A stretch of 64,000 bases of DNA, taken from the NCBI GenBank assembly GCA_964446955.1, contig CAYUQJ010000002.1:496001-560000 (forward strand), in the 5' to 3' direction. The stretch comes from Leptolinea sp964446955 (lineage in GTDB: Bacteria > Chloroflexota > Anaerolineae > Anaerolineales > Anaerolineaceae). A program made the translations under genes and the position numbers. The notes under the pieces were generated by a model that worked only from the letters and a program-made list of their open reading frames with translations, searched no databases and was not told where the DNA came from. Positions 27,609 to 36,837 of the stretch are shown here, piece after piece. Numbering within the stretch: the stretch's first letter is position 1; each line of letters begins with the position of its first letter.

Positions 27609-27827
27609 TCCCCGGCCAAAACAGATCCGGCTTTTTTATGAAATAAACATGGATTGAGCCACGAATTCCGGTAGAATAAATGGTATATCTTTCATGCCTT
27701 GACTGGTGCATATTACGATTTTGGAAGAAATCCAATTGCCGAATAAATAAAAACGAACGCGAACACGCTGGACTGTTTGAGCCGAACGCAATTTCAAAAA
27801 TTTTTACCTGTTCCCGGGAGGTAGATA

Positions 27828-28727
27828 GTGGACTCAAATTCAGGTTTTCCATGGAAAACAGTACTGATCATAGTAATCATATTCATGTTTTTATGTTGCT
27901 GTCTCGCTGCGATTGCCGGCGCGGTGGTGTACTATATCGGCGGGGAAACAGATTTCTCACAAATACTGGAAGAAAACCCGGTTGAAGAGCTGATCGAACC
28001 GGAATACACAATGCCTCAGACTGAGGTAACGGAAGAAATACTGGAGGAAGCGCCGCCAGAAGAAGCCGAACCTGAAATTCCGACCGAGAGTGACGAGACG
28101 GAAGCGGTTCTTGAATTGACCGGCCAGCAGGAATTGTCCGATTATTATTTCTTTGATGATTTCTCATCAAACGCCTTTGACTGGTATCAATATGATGATG
28201 GAAATATATTTTTCCTGATAGAGGATGAAACCTATACGATCCAGATCAAGGACCCCGAAGGATTTGACTGGGCATACTTCCCGGTCGATTTTTATCCCCA
28301 TGAAATGTCTTTCGATGTTAGAAGCCTCGACGCGGATGACGATGGATCCTTCGGGGTATTCTGCAATTACCTCGACACGGAAAACTACTATTACATCGAA
28401 TTCGATCTGGGTACCAAAGAATATGTAATTGGGAAATACGTAAACGATGTTCAGACACCCTTGACCAAAAAGACGGACGTTGACTATTTCTGGAATACCA
28501 CATCAGCTTTGAAAAATTCTCAATCCGTGAACCGGATCGGAATTAGCTGTTATCCAACCAGTATCACGGTGTTCATTAACGATGAAATGGTTGAAAATAT
28601 TGAGGTCCCGGATCCTCTGGAAGTACCCGGTAAAGGCGGTTTGTATCTATACACATTTGAGAATGCCGACGAAGACGGTTACAAGGTGTCATTTGACAAT
28701 GTGGAAGTGTTTGAACCCCAACAGTAA
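27828..28727 (+). CDS. Membrane-anchored protein with LamG/DUF1080-like beta domain
   Basis: A 299-residue protein with one N-terminal membrane anchor (residues 10-36, VLIIVIIFMFLCCCLAAIAGAVVYYIGG), an acidic Glu/Pro linker (about 45-100), and an extracellular beta-sandwich starting DYYFFDDFSSNAFDWYQYDDG and ending GLYLYTFENADEDGYKVSFDNVEVFEP, the pattern of concanavalin-like DUF1080-type domains. It may bind carbohydrate. GTG 27828 is supported by GGGAGGT ahead of it. Stands alone before an SDR. Confidence 0.78.
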   Translation: MDSNSGFPWKTVLIIVIIFMFLCCCLAAIAGAVVYYIGGETDFSQILEENPVEELIEPEYTMPQTEVTEEILEEAPPEEAEPEIPTESDETEAVLELTGQQELSDYYFFDDFSSNAFDWYQYDDGNIFFLIEDETYTIQIKDPEGFDWAYFPVDFYPHEMSFDVRSLDADDDGSFGVFCNYLDTENYYYIEFDLGTKEYVIGKYVNDVQTPLTKKTDVDYFWNTTSALKNSQSVNRIGISCYPTSITVFINDEMVENIEVPDPLEVPGKGGLYLYTFENADEDGYKVSFDNVEVFEPQQ

Positions 28728-28781
28728 CCTTAATTCATATCCGGTAATATCTGATACATTCTTAATACCAGGAGTAAAACC

Positions 28782-29546
28782 ATGTCAGGACAACTAAAAG
28801 ATACCGTGGCTCTTGTAACCGGCGCCAGTAGTGGCATTGGTGAAGCAACCGCCCGCCAGCTCGCCGAAGCGGGAGCGTCTGTGGTCCTTGTAGCCCGCCG
28901 GAAAGAGCGGTTGGAAAAACTGGCGGCAGAGATCACATCATCGGGTGGAAAATCACTGGTTTTAACTGCAGATGTAAGCCGGCAATCGGAAGCCATCCGC
29001 GTCGTGGATGAAACGATCAAAACCTTTGGGCGGCTGGACACACTCGTCAATAATGCCGGTGTGATGCTGCTCGGAAATATCCAGGCTGCCGACACGGAAG
29101 AATGGGACCGTATGATCGACATCAACCTGAAAGGGCTGTTGTATGTATCACACGCCGCGCTCCCGCATATGCTGAAGGCCGCCGAGAATTCCCCCCGTAA
29201 CGTCACAGATATTATCAACATCAGCTCGGTAGCCGGCCGGCGAGCACGGATGGGCGCGGGTGTTTATAACGCCACAAAATTTGCTGTGGTGGCATTAACC
29301 GAATCCCTGCGACAGGAAGTGACCGGTCGGCACGTTCGTGTTTCCGTAGTGGAGCCGGGTGTGGTGGCCACTGAATTGACGGATCACATGAAGCCCGAAA
29401 TTCGCGAACAGACCATGAAACCCTTCGCCGGTATCACCCCCCTGGAATCAGAGGACATTGCCGACATTATCACCTTTATTGTCACCCGCCCGTGGCGGAC
29501 CGCCATCAATGAAGTGCTGGTGCGTCCAACCGAGCAGGCCTTCTAA
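28782..29546 (+). CDS. Classical short-chain dehydrogenase/reductase
   Basis: A 254-residue classical SDR. Cofactor motif TGASSGIG (residues 14-21), NNAG (about 90-93), catalytic serine in INISSVAG and active-site YNATK (Tyr and Lys present) followed by VVEPGVVATEL. VLVARR after strand 2 suggests NADP preference. It ends before a bidirectional terminator. Substrate unknown; similar proteins act on serine, hydroxy acids or aldehydes. Confidence 0.92.
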   Translation: MSGQLKDTVALVTGASSGIGEATARQLAEAGASVVLVARRKERLEKLAAEITSSGGKSLVLTADVSRQSEAIRVVDETIKTFGRLDTLVNNAGVMLLGNIQAADTEEWDRMIDINLKGLLYVSHAALPHMLKAAENSPRNVTDIINISSVAGRRARMGAGVYNATKFAVVALTESLRQEVTGRHVRVSVVEPGVVATELTDHMKPEIREQTMKPFAGITPLESEDIADIITFIVTRPWRTAINEVLVRPTEQAF

Positions 29547-29566
29547 CAGATCTTCTGTGATTGATC

Positions 29567-29598
29567 AAAAAAGAGGCTTGTTGAAAGCCTCTTTTTTT
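29567..29598. terminator. Bidirectional intrinsic terminator
   Basis: Stem GAGGCTT with AAGCCTC (29573-29591), flanked by A-run on the left and T-run on the right, between convergent SDR and aminotransferase genes. Confidence 0.88.
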
Positions 29599-29620
29599 CT
29601 AGAATAAATTCATTTCATTC

Positions 29621-30790
29621 TCAACCGGCAGCCAAAAATTTGACAGCCGCCGCCGTGCCAACACCCGGCTCAAATTTGTACCCGCAGGCTGCGAGACCGG
29701 TCTCAATGGCGCCCAGGGTAGCCAGCACATCACCCTGGGTGACCGCGCCCATATGCCCGATGCGGAAATACTCGTTCTTGATCTCGGCATGCAGCCCACC
29801 CGCCAGGGTTACTCCGGCTTTGCCGATTGCCGGGATAAGGTCACTCCCGGAAACTCCAGACGGGAAGCGCGGTGCTGTCATGGTATGGGCCGCGATTCCC
29901 TCGTTTTGCGGCACCTGTCCCAGACCCAGTGCGGTAATCCCCGCTTTTACCGCCTTGCTCATGCGGATATGCCGTGCGAACCGGGCTTCCAAACCCTCCT
30001 GAAGAATTTGCCCCAGGCTGACATTGAGGGCAAAAATCAGGTTGACGGCCGGTGTACCGAAATAAGCTGGTTTGCGGGCTTCATAGGCTTCCATGACCGA
30101 CAGCCAGTTGCCCCAATCAGAATAGTAGCTGAGAACGGGTGTTTTGCGGGCCTTGAACGCGTCCATGCCGCGGGGAGATACCACCAAGAGCGCGAGACCG
30201 GGGGGTACACCAACCGCCTTTTGGGAGGCCGTGAAAGCCGCGTCCACACCCCAGGCATCCATGTTCAGGTCTTCACCCGCCACCGAACAAACCCCGTCCA
30301 CAATCACCAACACGCCATAGCGCCGGCCCAGATCAGCCAATCCCTTAACGTCCGTCAATACACCCGTGGATGTGTCCACATGGGTGATAGTCATTACCTT
30401 GAATGCTGCTGATCTTAACGCGATTTCCACATCCGCCAGAGCGGGGTGAGCCCCCGGAGCGGTGCGGATGTGGGTTACTTTCGCGCCGTAGCGCTCCAGG
30501 ATCATCCCCATCCGATCGCCAAAATAACCCGTGTTTACCACAAGCACATTGTCACCTGGCTCTACCAGGTTGGCACAGACAGTATCCATACCCAGGGTGC
30601 CAGTCCCTGCCATCACAAAAGGTTGCCCTTTCACGCATTGGAAGAGTGCGCGCGTTCGCTCCAAAGCCTGCCCGAAAGCCTCCATAAAATTGGGGGCCAG
30701 ATGACCGGTGGTCGGAGCGCCCAGCGCCGCCAGTACTGCCGGATCAAACTCGATCGGTCCGGGGATCATGAGTAATGACCGGTTTTTCAT
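29621..30790 (-). CDS. Class V aminotransferase (alanine/serine-glyoxylate type)
   Basis: A 389-residue PLP enzyme of the class V AGT/SGT family. It opens LLMIPGPIEFDPAVLAALGAPTTGHLAPNF, has the glycine loop GTGTLGMDTVCANL, VIVDGVCSVAGEDLNMDAWGVDAAFTASQKAVGVPPG with the PLP lysine (Lys191), and C-terminal FRIGHMGAVTQGDV, where the Arg-x-Gly-H-x-G motif binds the substrate carboxylate. It probably transfers amino groups between serine or alanine and glyoxylate. AAGGA precedes the ATG. Single gene, convergent with the SDR at 28782. Confidence 0.92.
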   Translation of the reverse strand: MKNRSLLMIPGPIEFDPAVLAALGAPTTGHLAPNFMEAFGQALERTRALFQCVKGQPFVMAGTGTLGMDTVCANLVEPGDNVLVVNTGYFGDRMGMILERYGAKVTHIRTAPGAHPALADVEIALRSAAFKVMTITHVDTSTGVLTDVKGLADLGRRYGVLVIVDGVCSVAGEDLNMDAWGVDAAFTASQKAVGVPPGLALLVVSPRGMDAFKARKTPVLSYYSDWGNWLSVMEAYEARKPAYFGTPAVNLIFALNVSLGQILQEGLEARFARHIRMSKAVKAGITALGLGQVPQNEGIAAHTMTAPRFPSGVSGSDLIPAIGKAGVTLAGGLHAEIKNEYFRIGHMGAVTQGDVLATLGAIETGLAACGYKFEPGVGTAAAVKFLAAG

Positions 30791-31133
30791 ATTTTCATCC
30801 TTATATTTAAAATTTTTAATATGGACTCGGATTATGGAGCTGTATCCATTCGCTCCACATATTACACACTCTTATTATATTTGTTGCTTTTCGTGACTGA
30901 AAGTGTTTTCTATCACAAAAAAAAAGAGTCCTGATAACTCTCCCTATAACGATCACCCCATTTTTTGACATCCATTTTTTCAGAAAGGCCCCCAATTTAT
31001 GCCAACCACATTATCCCTGGTATTCCATGCCTGAGCTCTGTCGGGGTAAAATAGTCAACATCCATGAATAGATGCCACTAAGACCGGTTAACAGGGGCCC
31101 GGGGATGAAGAGAAAACCCGGAGACAGGTTTGT
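30791..31133. other. Intergenic region between divergent genes
   Basis: About 340 bases carrying the upstream regions of the aminotransferase (minus) and Sel1 protein (plus). It is AT-rich near 30800-30900 and has a run of A at 30917-30925. I see no gene, clear operator or RNA structure. Confidence 0.4.
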
Positions 31134-32687
31134 ATGGAAGAACCTCAGGTATATTACAAAAAAGGCCTTGAATGTGTGGACCGTAAGGACTACAGTCAGG
31201 CTGTTTGCCTCTTTCTAAAAGCGGCAGCAGGGGGTTCACCGGAAGCCGGGTACTATCTGGGTTTGAGTTATGAATATGGTCTGGGGGTCACGCAGAATTA
31301 TTCCACCGCAGCCGATTGGTATCAGAAAGCCATTGAACACGGAGATACATCCTCCATGGTCAATCTTTCGTTGATGATGCTGCGTGGAAAGGGCATGCCG
31401 CCCAATCCGGAACAGGCTTTTCATCTGGTTAAAGAGGCAGCCCAGAGGGGAAATATGACCGCGGCCAATAACCTGGGCATGCGTTACCACCTGGGAGAAG
31501 GAACCGCAACAGATATGGCTCAAGCCATCGAGTGGTACGAGAAGGCTGCCCGCGCGGGTGTGGCTGACGCGCAATTCAACCTCGGGAATGTGTATCTATA
31601 CGGCGACGGCCGGCCCAAGGACATCACAGCGGCCATTTACTGGTTCGAACAGGCTGCCGCGCAAAACCAACCCAACGCCCTGCACAATCTGGGGACGATC
31701 TTTTTTACCGGTGAAGAAATGCCTCCGGATTTTTTCCGGGCTTTTGACCTGTTCACCCGTGCCGCGAAACTCGGCCAGGTAAATGCCCAGTACAAACTGG
31801 GAATATGCTATGACATGGGACTGGGTGTGGAAATCGACCAAAAAATGGCCACCCGCTGGCTGCGGACCGCCGCCGATAACGGGCACATTGAAGCGATGGC
31901 CGATACCGGCATACGATTCCGAAAAGGGAATGGCATCCGGCGCAACCTGAAAAAGGCATTGAAGTATTTCGAACGGGCCGCCATTTATGAACAACCACTG
32001 GCTCTCTGTCACCTCGGCAGTATGTATATGAGAGGGGAAGGACTTCCGGTGGATGAAGAGAAAGCCATCATGTTCTATCTGGCCGCGGCTGAAAGGGGCA
32101 GCGAGAAGGCCATGGAATATCTGGGTTATTGTTATTCCAACGGTACCGGCGCGGAGAAGGACATCAAAAAGGCCATTTACTGGTATGAAAAAGCCGCTGA
32201 CGGTGGGATTGTTGAAGCCATGTACATGCTCTACTGGTGCTACCGGGATGAGATCGACCCGCCAGATTGGACAAATGCCATCTACTGGTTGTGGGAAGCC
32301 GTCAATCACGGATACCATAAAGCACAGAACACGTTGGGCTGTTTGTACTATCGGGGGGAAGGCATGGAGCAGGATTTCCGCCAGGCGTATGTCTGGTTTC
32401 AACAGGCTGCCCGCCAGGGGAACAAAGACGGATTGCACAACATTGGCGACCTTTTTTATGACGGGTTTGGTGTCGAACAGGATTTTCAAGAAGCCTTCCG
32501 CTGGCTGGAAAAGGCAGCACAGGCAGGTCACGTGGGAGCCATGGCCAGGGTAGGTAAGATGCTGTTTACCGGAATTGGCGTAAAACCAGACAAGGAAATC
32601 GCGCTTAAATGGTTGCGAAAAGCGAGATCATTGGGCAACGAAAATGCCCGCAAAATCCTTCTTGAGTTGAAGCAGGAAAACGGATGA
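31134..32687 (+). CDS. Sel1-like (TPR) repeat protein
   Basis: A 517-residue protein made almost wholly of about 14 tandem Sel1-like repeats of 36 residues, each of the form A..LG..Y..G.GV..D...A..W..KAA..G, for example AAIYWFEQAAAQNQPNALHNLGTIFFTGEEMPPD. No signal peptide or membrane segment is visible. Sel1 proteins are scaffolds for protein contacts. Length and repeat spacing are regular apart from one shorter repeat (WCYRDEIDPPD) near residue 370. A DUF5655 gene follows 45 bases on. Confidence 0.92.
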   Translation: MEEPQVYYKKGLECVDRKDYSQAVCLFLKAAAGGSPEAGYYLGLSYEYGLGVTQNYSTAADWYQKAIEHGDTSSMVNLSLMMLRGKGMPPNPEQAFHLVKEAAQRGNMTAANNLGMRYHLGEGTATDMAQAIEWYEKAARAGVADAQFNLGNVYLYGDGRPKDITAAIYWFEQAAAQNQPNALHNLGTIFFTGEEMPPDFFRAFDLFTRAAKLGQVNAQYKLGICYDMGLGVEIDQKMATRWLRTAADNGHIEAMADTGIRFRKGNGIRRNLKKALKYFERAAIYEQPLALCHLGSMYMRGEGLPVDEEKAIMFYLAAAERGSEKAMEYLGYCYSNGTGAEKDIKKAIYWYEKAADGGIVEAMYMLYWCYRDEIDPPDWTNAIYWLWEAVNHGYHKAQNTLGCLYYRGEGMEQDFRQAYVWFQQAARQGNKDGLHNIGDLFYDGFGVEQDFQEAFRWLEKAAQAGHVGAMARVGKMLFTGIGVKPDKEIALKWLRKARSLGNENARKILLELKQENG

Positions 32688-32732
32688 TCCAGCCTGGTTC
32701 CAATTAAACCGGACGAACGGAAAGAGATCAGC

Positions 32733-33092
32733 ATGGAAGAGTTCTTTTCCGGCTTTCCGGATTCAGAGCTGTTGTTTCATCGGATCGTGCAACAGATTCG
32801 CCCAATTGGAGAGATTCGATTCCAGGTCACCAAAAGCCAGATCGCGTTGATCCATATTAAACCTTTTGCCTGGCTATGGATACCGGAGAAATATCTGCAC
32901 CACAAGGCGGCTCCATTGGTTCTTTCCATCAGCTTTCCGGAACGCGACCCATCTCCCCGCTGGAAAGAGATTGTCAAACTGACAGGGGCACGTTTCATGC
33001 ACCACCTTGAAATCTACACAGCTGATGACATTGACAGTGAAGTGGAAGCCTGGCTGCTGAAAGCATGGACATCGGCTGGTAATCTTATCTAG
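32733..33092 (+). CDS. DUF5655-domain protein
   Basis: A 119-residue protein that fits DUF5655: an N-terminal EEFFSGFPDSELLFHRIVQQI helix, TKSQIALIHIKPFAWLWIP, and a final FMHHLEIYTADDIDSEVEAWLLKAW. Elsewhere this domain often stands alone or beside predicted nucleases or transport proteins; its function is unknown. GAGATCAGC upstream is a fair ribosome site. It may be read through from the Sel1 gene. Confidence 0.7.
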   Translation: MEEFFSGFPDSELLFHRIVQQIRPIGEIRFQVTKSQIALIHIKPFAWLWIPEKYLHHKAAPLVLSISFPERDPSPRWKEIVKLTGARFMHHLEIYTADDIDSEVEAWLLKAWTSAGNLI

Positions 33093-33142
33093 AAACGATA
33101 TGCTGTTTGTATAACCCTTTCTTATACGAACGGAGGATGCCC

Positions 33143-33616
33143 ATGCAAAAGATCGTCCCCTGCCTTTGGTTCAATAACAACGCCGAAGAAGCGATAGAGT
33201 ACTATCTATCCGTTTTCAATGATTCAAGGATCGAATCTGTCTCGCGGTATGGAGCTGAAGGCCCCGGTCCGGAGGACAGCGTTCTGGTGATGGAATTCAC
33301 CCTGGAAGGCCAGCGCTTCATGGCATTAAATGGAGGCCCTGATTTCCCGTTCACACCGGCCGTCTCTCTGTATGTCAACGTGGATACACAGGAAGAGCTC
33401 GATGGTATTTGGGATAAACTTTCCGCGCATCCGGAAGAGGAACAATGCGGCTGGCTGAAAGACCGCTTCGGTCTATCCTGGCAGATCGTTCCAACTATTC
33501 TGGGTGAGATGATGAACAGCCGGGACTCAGTTCGTAAGGGACGGATGGTAAAAGCCTTGATGAAAATGAAAAAACTCGACATGAACTCGCTCATTCAGGC
33601 TTTTGAACAGCCATAA
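33143..33616 (+). CDS. VOC-family (PhnB/3-demethylubiquinone-like) protein
   Basis: A 157-residue vicinal-oxygen-chelate protein of the PhnB-like '3-demethylubiquinone-9 3-methyltransferase' group. The sequence IVPCLWFNNNAEEAIEYYLSVFNDSRIESVSRYG and the final DRFGLSWQIVPTILGEMM are characteristic. In these proteins the metal site is often lost, and the methyltransferase name is historical. ATG 33143 is used because GGAGG (33132-33136) is spaced six bases from it, not the ATG at 33137. Function unknown. Confidence 0.87.
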   Translation: MQKIVPCLWFNNNAEEAIEYYLSVFNDSRIESVSRYGAEGPGPEDSVLVMEFTLEGQRFMALNGGPDFPFTPAVSLYVNVDTQEELDGIWDKLSAHPEEEQCGWLKDRFGLSWQIVPTILGEMMNSRDSVRKGRMVKALMKMKKLDMNSLIQAFEQP

Positions 33617-33915
33617 CCATAATGCTGGAAGCAGTAATTTGCAACTAAAACAAAATATTTATAACCTTAACCTAACTTTTACGTGTTTCTTACTGGTATT
33701 TTGGGAAAAATTGGTTATGATTAATGGCAAGCTAATTAGATGGGGACATTTCAAAGAACCCTGTCGATCTCACCATCGTCCATATCTTCCATAGAGGATA
33801 TGACGGCCATGTAACCCTCGCGTGGATCAGTACGAGAAAAAGACAGGTATAAGCTTAATCATCTCAGCAATCACTTCACAGGTCCCCCCATTGCTCCTGG
33901 AAGGACTCTACCGGC
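33617..33915. other. Intergenic region before the diguanylate cyclase
   Basis: About 300 bases, AT-rich on the left. The best element is GGTATAAGC near 33846, a possible -10, about 65 bases before the cyclase start. I looked for a c-di-GMP riboswitch (GEMM) and did not find one. Confidence 0.4.
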
Positions 33916-34992
33916 ATGTTTAAAAAGCTGATCAACTGGCTGTCCGGCAGCGATAATCTGTCAGAGATCAATCGGATATTTAATGTTGCCTGCATGATTG
34001 GCGGGCTCTTTTGTTTTCTATCCGGTATTGAATGTCTTTTAGCCGGCTTAAGTCCGGTTCTTGTTGCCAGTAATTTTCTCTTTACCTTCGTATTGGGCAT
34101 GTCCTTCTATTTTTCGCGTTTCCGGAATGATTTCAAATTCTGGCGCATCATCAGCATCTTTACGCTGATCTTTCTTTACACTCCCGTCCTGTGGATATTC
34201 AACGGGGGTATTTACAGCTCGGTGCCATACTTCATCCTCTTATTCGGTTCATTTCTGACAATCCTGACCGTGACCCGGAAAGAGCCCAAAGCCAATTTAC
34301 CCGTCAGCAGCCTGGTGGTCGGGGTTTTTGTGATCCTCGTGTGTCTGCTTGTCTTTCTGGAATTCAAACGTCCTGATCTGTTATACCGCTATACCGATCC
34401 CAATATCCACATGATCGACGTTATGGTCGGCGTGGTATTTGCCTCCCTCGGCAACTCGTTGATCCTGATGGCATTTCTGCATATGTACTACCGGCAGCTG
34501 GACAAAGCGGAAGAACTGGCCATCCGCGATTCGATGACCAACCTGTACAACCACCTGTACGTGGTTCAACGCCTGACGGAAGAGATCGAACGGGCGGACA
34601 GAAACAAATCACCGCTATCGATCATCATTATGGACATCGATAATTTCAAAAACATCAACGATTCATACGGTCATTTGGAAGGTGACAAAGTTCTCCGGTC
34701 AATAACCCATGTTATCAGATCAAACTGTCGCTCGATCGATATGATCGGACGGTATGGAGGTGATGAGTTCCTGGTCGTCCTCCCGGACACATCGATAGAA
34801 AAAACACGCGCCGTTGCCAACCGTCTGCTGGAGAAAGTCAGAACGATGAATCCGGATAACTGTATCCCTTTCACATCGAGCGCCGGTATAGCGCAATATA
34901 AAACCGGTGATTCCGTGTCCAGTATGATCGATAGAGCGGACCAGAATCTGTACCGGGCAAAACAAGCCGGTCGGGACCAGGTAGTCGGCTGA
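33916..34992 (+). CDS. Membrane diguanylate cyclase (GGDEF)
   Basis: A 358-residue protein: six or so N-terminal membrane helices (about residues 20-195), then a GGDEF domain. The active-site motif is intact, RYGGDEFLVVLPD with Gly281-Phe285, and the product-inhibition I-site RxxD (Arg272-Asp275, RSID) lies exactly five residues before it. DSMTNLYNHLYVVQRL and IMDIDNFKNINDSYGH supply Mg and GTP contacts. It makes c-di-GMP from two GTP, controlled by an unknown membrane sensor domain. No EAL domain or known effector is in the window. Confidence 0.93.
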   Translation: MFKKLINWLSGSDNLSEINRIFNVACMIGGLFCFLSGIECLLAGLSPVLVASNFLFTFVLGMSFYFSRFRNDFKFWRIISIFTLIFLYTPVLWIFNGGIYSSVPYFILLFGSFLTILTVTRKEPKANLPVSSLVVGVFVILVCLLVFLEFKRPDLLYRYTDPNIHMIDVMVGVVFASLGNSLILMAFLHMYYRQLDKAEELAIRDSMTNLYNHLYVVQRLTEEIERADRNKSPLSIIIMDIDNFKNINDSYGHLEGDKVLRSITHVIRSNCRSIDMIGRYGGDEFLVVLPDTSIEKTRAVANRLLEKVRTMNPDNCIPFTSSAGIAQYKTGDSVSSMIDRADQNLYRAKQAGRDQVVG

Positions 34993-35143
34993 AATTCTCG
35001 TTTCCTGATATACCTCCCGGTCACCGGTGATTAACCGAAAAAAAATGGCATCACTTCACGGGATTTGGAAGAAATCATGGTAAAGTAGGCGCACAGCCGA
35101 CAGGAACCTCTTAAGGCTGATTCCCTTTACGTGAGTAAACCCC

Positions 35144-35860
35144 GTGACAACCTTCTCTGACAGAACTTTCAGCTCTGCCTTTCCATCTCAAGGGCTATTC
35201 CGTGCCGGCGGGATGGCGTTCATAGCCATGCTGGCACTGACGATCATTCAGATCGTCATCTTCATCCTCTGGCCGCCGCCCACAACCGTGGACGGTTTTT
35301 TCACACTATTCCTTGAAAACTCATTCCTCGGTCTACTCAGTATGGACCTGCTGTATATCATCAACAATACCCTGTTGATCATCGTGTACCTTGGCCTGTA
35401 CGCCGCCCTGCGGCGTGACGGGGAAGCTCCCGCTTTGATCGCGCTGGTCCTCGGGCTGGTGGGGATTGCCGCGTATTACGCCTCCAATACCGCGTTTGAG
35501 ATGCTCTCCCTCAGTCACCAATTCGCCGCAGCCACATCGGACGCGCAACGCGCCATTTTTCAGGCCGGCGGTCAGGTAATGTTGGAAACATACCGCGGTA
35601 CGGCGTTCGATACATACTACGTTATGAATGCCGCTGCCCTGCTGATCTTCGCGTGGATCATGCGCCGGGGGACGGTATTCAGCAAAACAGCCAACGCCTG
35701 GGCGTGGGCGGCAGGCATCCTGATGATCATACCGTCAACAGCCGGTATGGTTGGACTTGTTTTTTCATTGCTCTCCCTCATCCCATGGATGGTCTTCTGT
35801 GTGCTGGCCTCGAAGCGGCTATTTGCTCTGGCTAAGAGCGGTACAAATCCAACCGATTGA
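35144..35860 (+). CDS. Six-helix membrane protein, DUF4386-like
   Basis: A 238-residue polytopic membrane protein with about six or seven hydrophobic helices. The pattern FRAGGMAFIAMLALTIIQI, LYIINNTLLIIVYLGLYAALRR and AYYASNTAFEMLSLSHQFAAATSDAQRAIFQAGGQVMLETYRGTAFDTYYVMN resembles DUF4386 proteins. Those occur widely with no known role. GTG 35144 is used; the ribosome site is weak (AAGG at about 35112). Followed 83 bases on by another membrane protein. Confidence 0.7.
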   Translation: MTTFSDRTFSSAFPSQGLFRAGGMAFIAMLALTIIQIVIFILWPPPTTVDGFFTLFLENSFLGLLSMDLLYIINNTLLIIVYLGLYAALRRDGEAPALIALVLGLVGIAAYYASNTAFEMLSLSHQFAAATSDAQRAIFQAGGQVMLETYRGTAFDTYYVMNAAALLIFAWIMRRGTVFSKTANAWAWAAGILMIIPSTAGMVGLVFSLLSLIPWMVFCVLASKRLFALAKSGTNPTD

Positions 35861-35943
35861 CCCTGTACTATAATGAAAACGATCGGGAAAACATCATTAA
35901 TAAATAAAACCCGGTGTTCCAACCTTCTCAGGGAGAAAAAACG

Positions 35944-36837
35944 ATGGCTGAATTGACCACTTATAGCATGCAAGATGTTTTATCCTATCCGTTCAAAGAC
36001 CCGAGATGGAAGAGCAAACTTGGGTTGGGCGTGCTGCTTACCGTTGCCGGGATGTTCGTACCGGTCATCCCCTCCCTTTTCGTCATTGGCTACGGCTACC
36101 AGATATTAAACCGGCTGGTCGTGGAACGAGGCGATCTGTACCTGCCGGAATGGGACGATTGGGGTAAATACTTTAAAGACGGCTGGCGCCTGTTTGCCAT
36201 GTGGTTTGTGTACATGCTACCATCCCTGGTGACCTCACTGATTGGTGTGGTCGCTTATATCGCCATGTTCGTCACAATGATCGCGGCAGAAGGATCGGGC
36301 AACGACGAAGCGGCCATGATTCCCATGTTTATAACCATGGCAGTATTATTCCTGTCCATGGCTCTTAGCATGCTGCTGGCTATGGCGGCATCCCTTATCG
36401 TTCCGCCGGCCACCGCGCACACCGTGGCGCGAGATTCCTTCTCTGCCGGGTTCGATTTCACCGGCTGGTGGAAGGTCTTCAAAGCCAACCTGGGCGGGTT
36501 CTTCCTGGCACTGGTTATCGTAATGGGTCTCCTGGGGATCGTGTACATGCTGTCTTACATTTTTTACATGACCATCGTGCTGATGTGTATGCTCTTCATC
36601 TTCCCCATGCTGGTCGGTTTCTACATTATGCTGGTCGGCTGCGCCATGACCGGCCTCGCCTACCGTGAAGGGATTGACCGGCTGGCAGCCGCTGATGACT
36701 CATCGGTTAATAACGGAACCGTAGCTGGAACAAGAGCCAGCGCGGAAGTCCCCTCGCAACCTGTGGAAAAAGTACCCGAAATTAAGACAGAAGCTCCATC
36801 CAAGCCCCGTGCCAGACGTCCGCGCGCACGGGAATAG
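35944..36837 (+). CDS. DUF4013-family membrane protein
   Basis: A 297-residue membrane protein of the DUF4013 type: an N-terminal YPFKDPRWKSKLGLGVLLTVAGMFVPVIPSLFVIGYGYQILNRLVVERGDLYLPEWDDWGKYFKDG, then four or so long hydrophobic helices and a Lys/Arg/Pro-rich cytoplasmic tail. Such proteins are common in Chloroflexota and archaea; role unknown. GGGAGAAAA precedes the ATG at 35944. The 3' end overlaps the alpha/beta hydrolase gene by 29 bases, suggesting co-transcription. Confidence 0.8.
   Translation: MAELTTYSMQDVLSYPFKDPRWKSKLGLGVLLTVAGMFVPVIPSLFVIGYGYQILNRLVVERGDLYLPEWDDWGKYFKDGWRLFAMWFVYMLPSLVTSLIGVVAYIAMFVTMIAAEGSGNDEAAMIPMFITMAVLFLSMALSMLLAMAASLIVPPATAHTVARDSFSAGFDFTGWWKVFKANLGGFFLALVIVMGLLGIVYMLSYIFYMTIVLMCMLFIFPMLVGFYIMLVGCAMTGLAYREGIDRLAAADDSSVNNGTVAGTRASAEVPSQPVEKVPEIKTEAPSKPRARRPRARE

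Noticed and set aside
27609..27640. Terminator after the 27126 gene
   Set aside because: A CCGG...CCGG pair before six T gives only a four-base stem; too weak to call.
31596..32531. 311-codon open frame on the minus strand
   Set aside because: It lies entirely opposite the Sel1-repeat gene, has no ribosome site and no protein-like motif; it is a shadow created by the repeat codon pattern.
33617..33915. c-di-GMP (GEMM) riboswitch before the GGDEF gene
   Set aside because: The conserved core and paired stems of the class were not found by reading.
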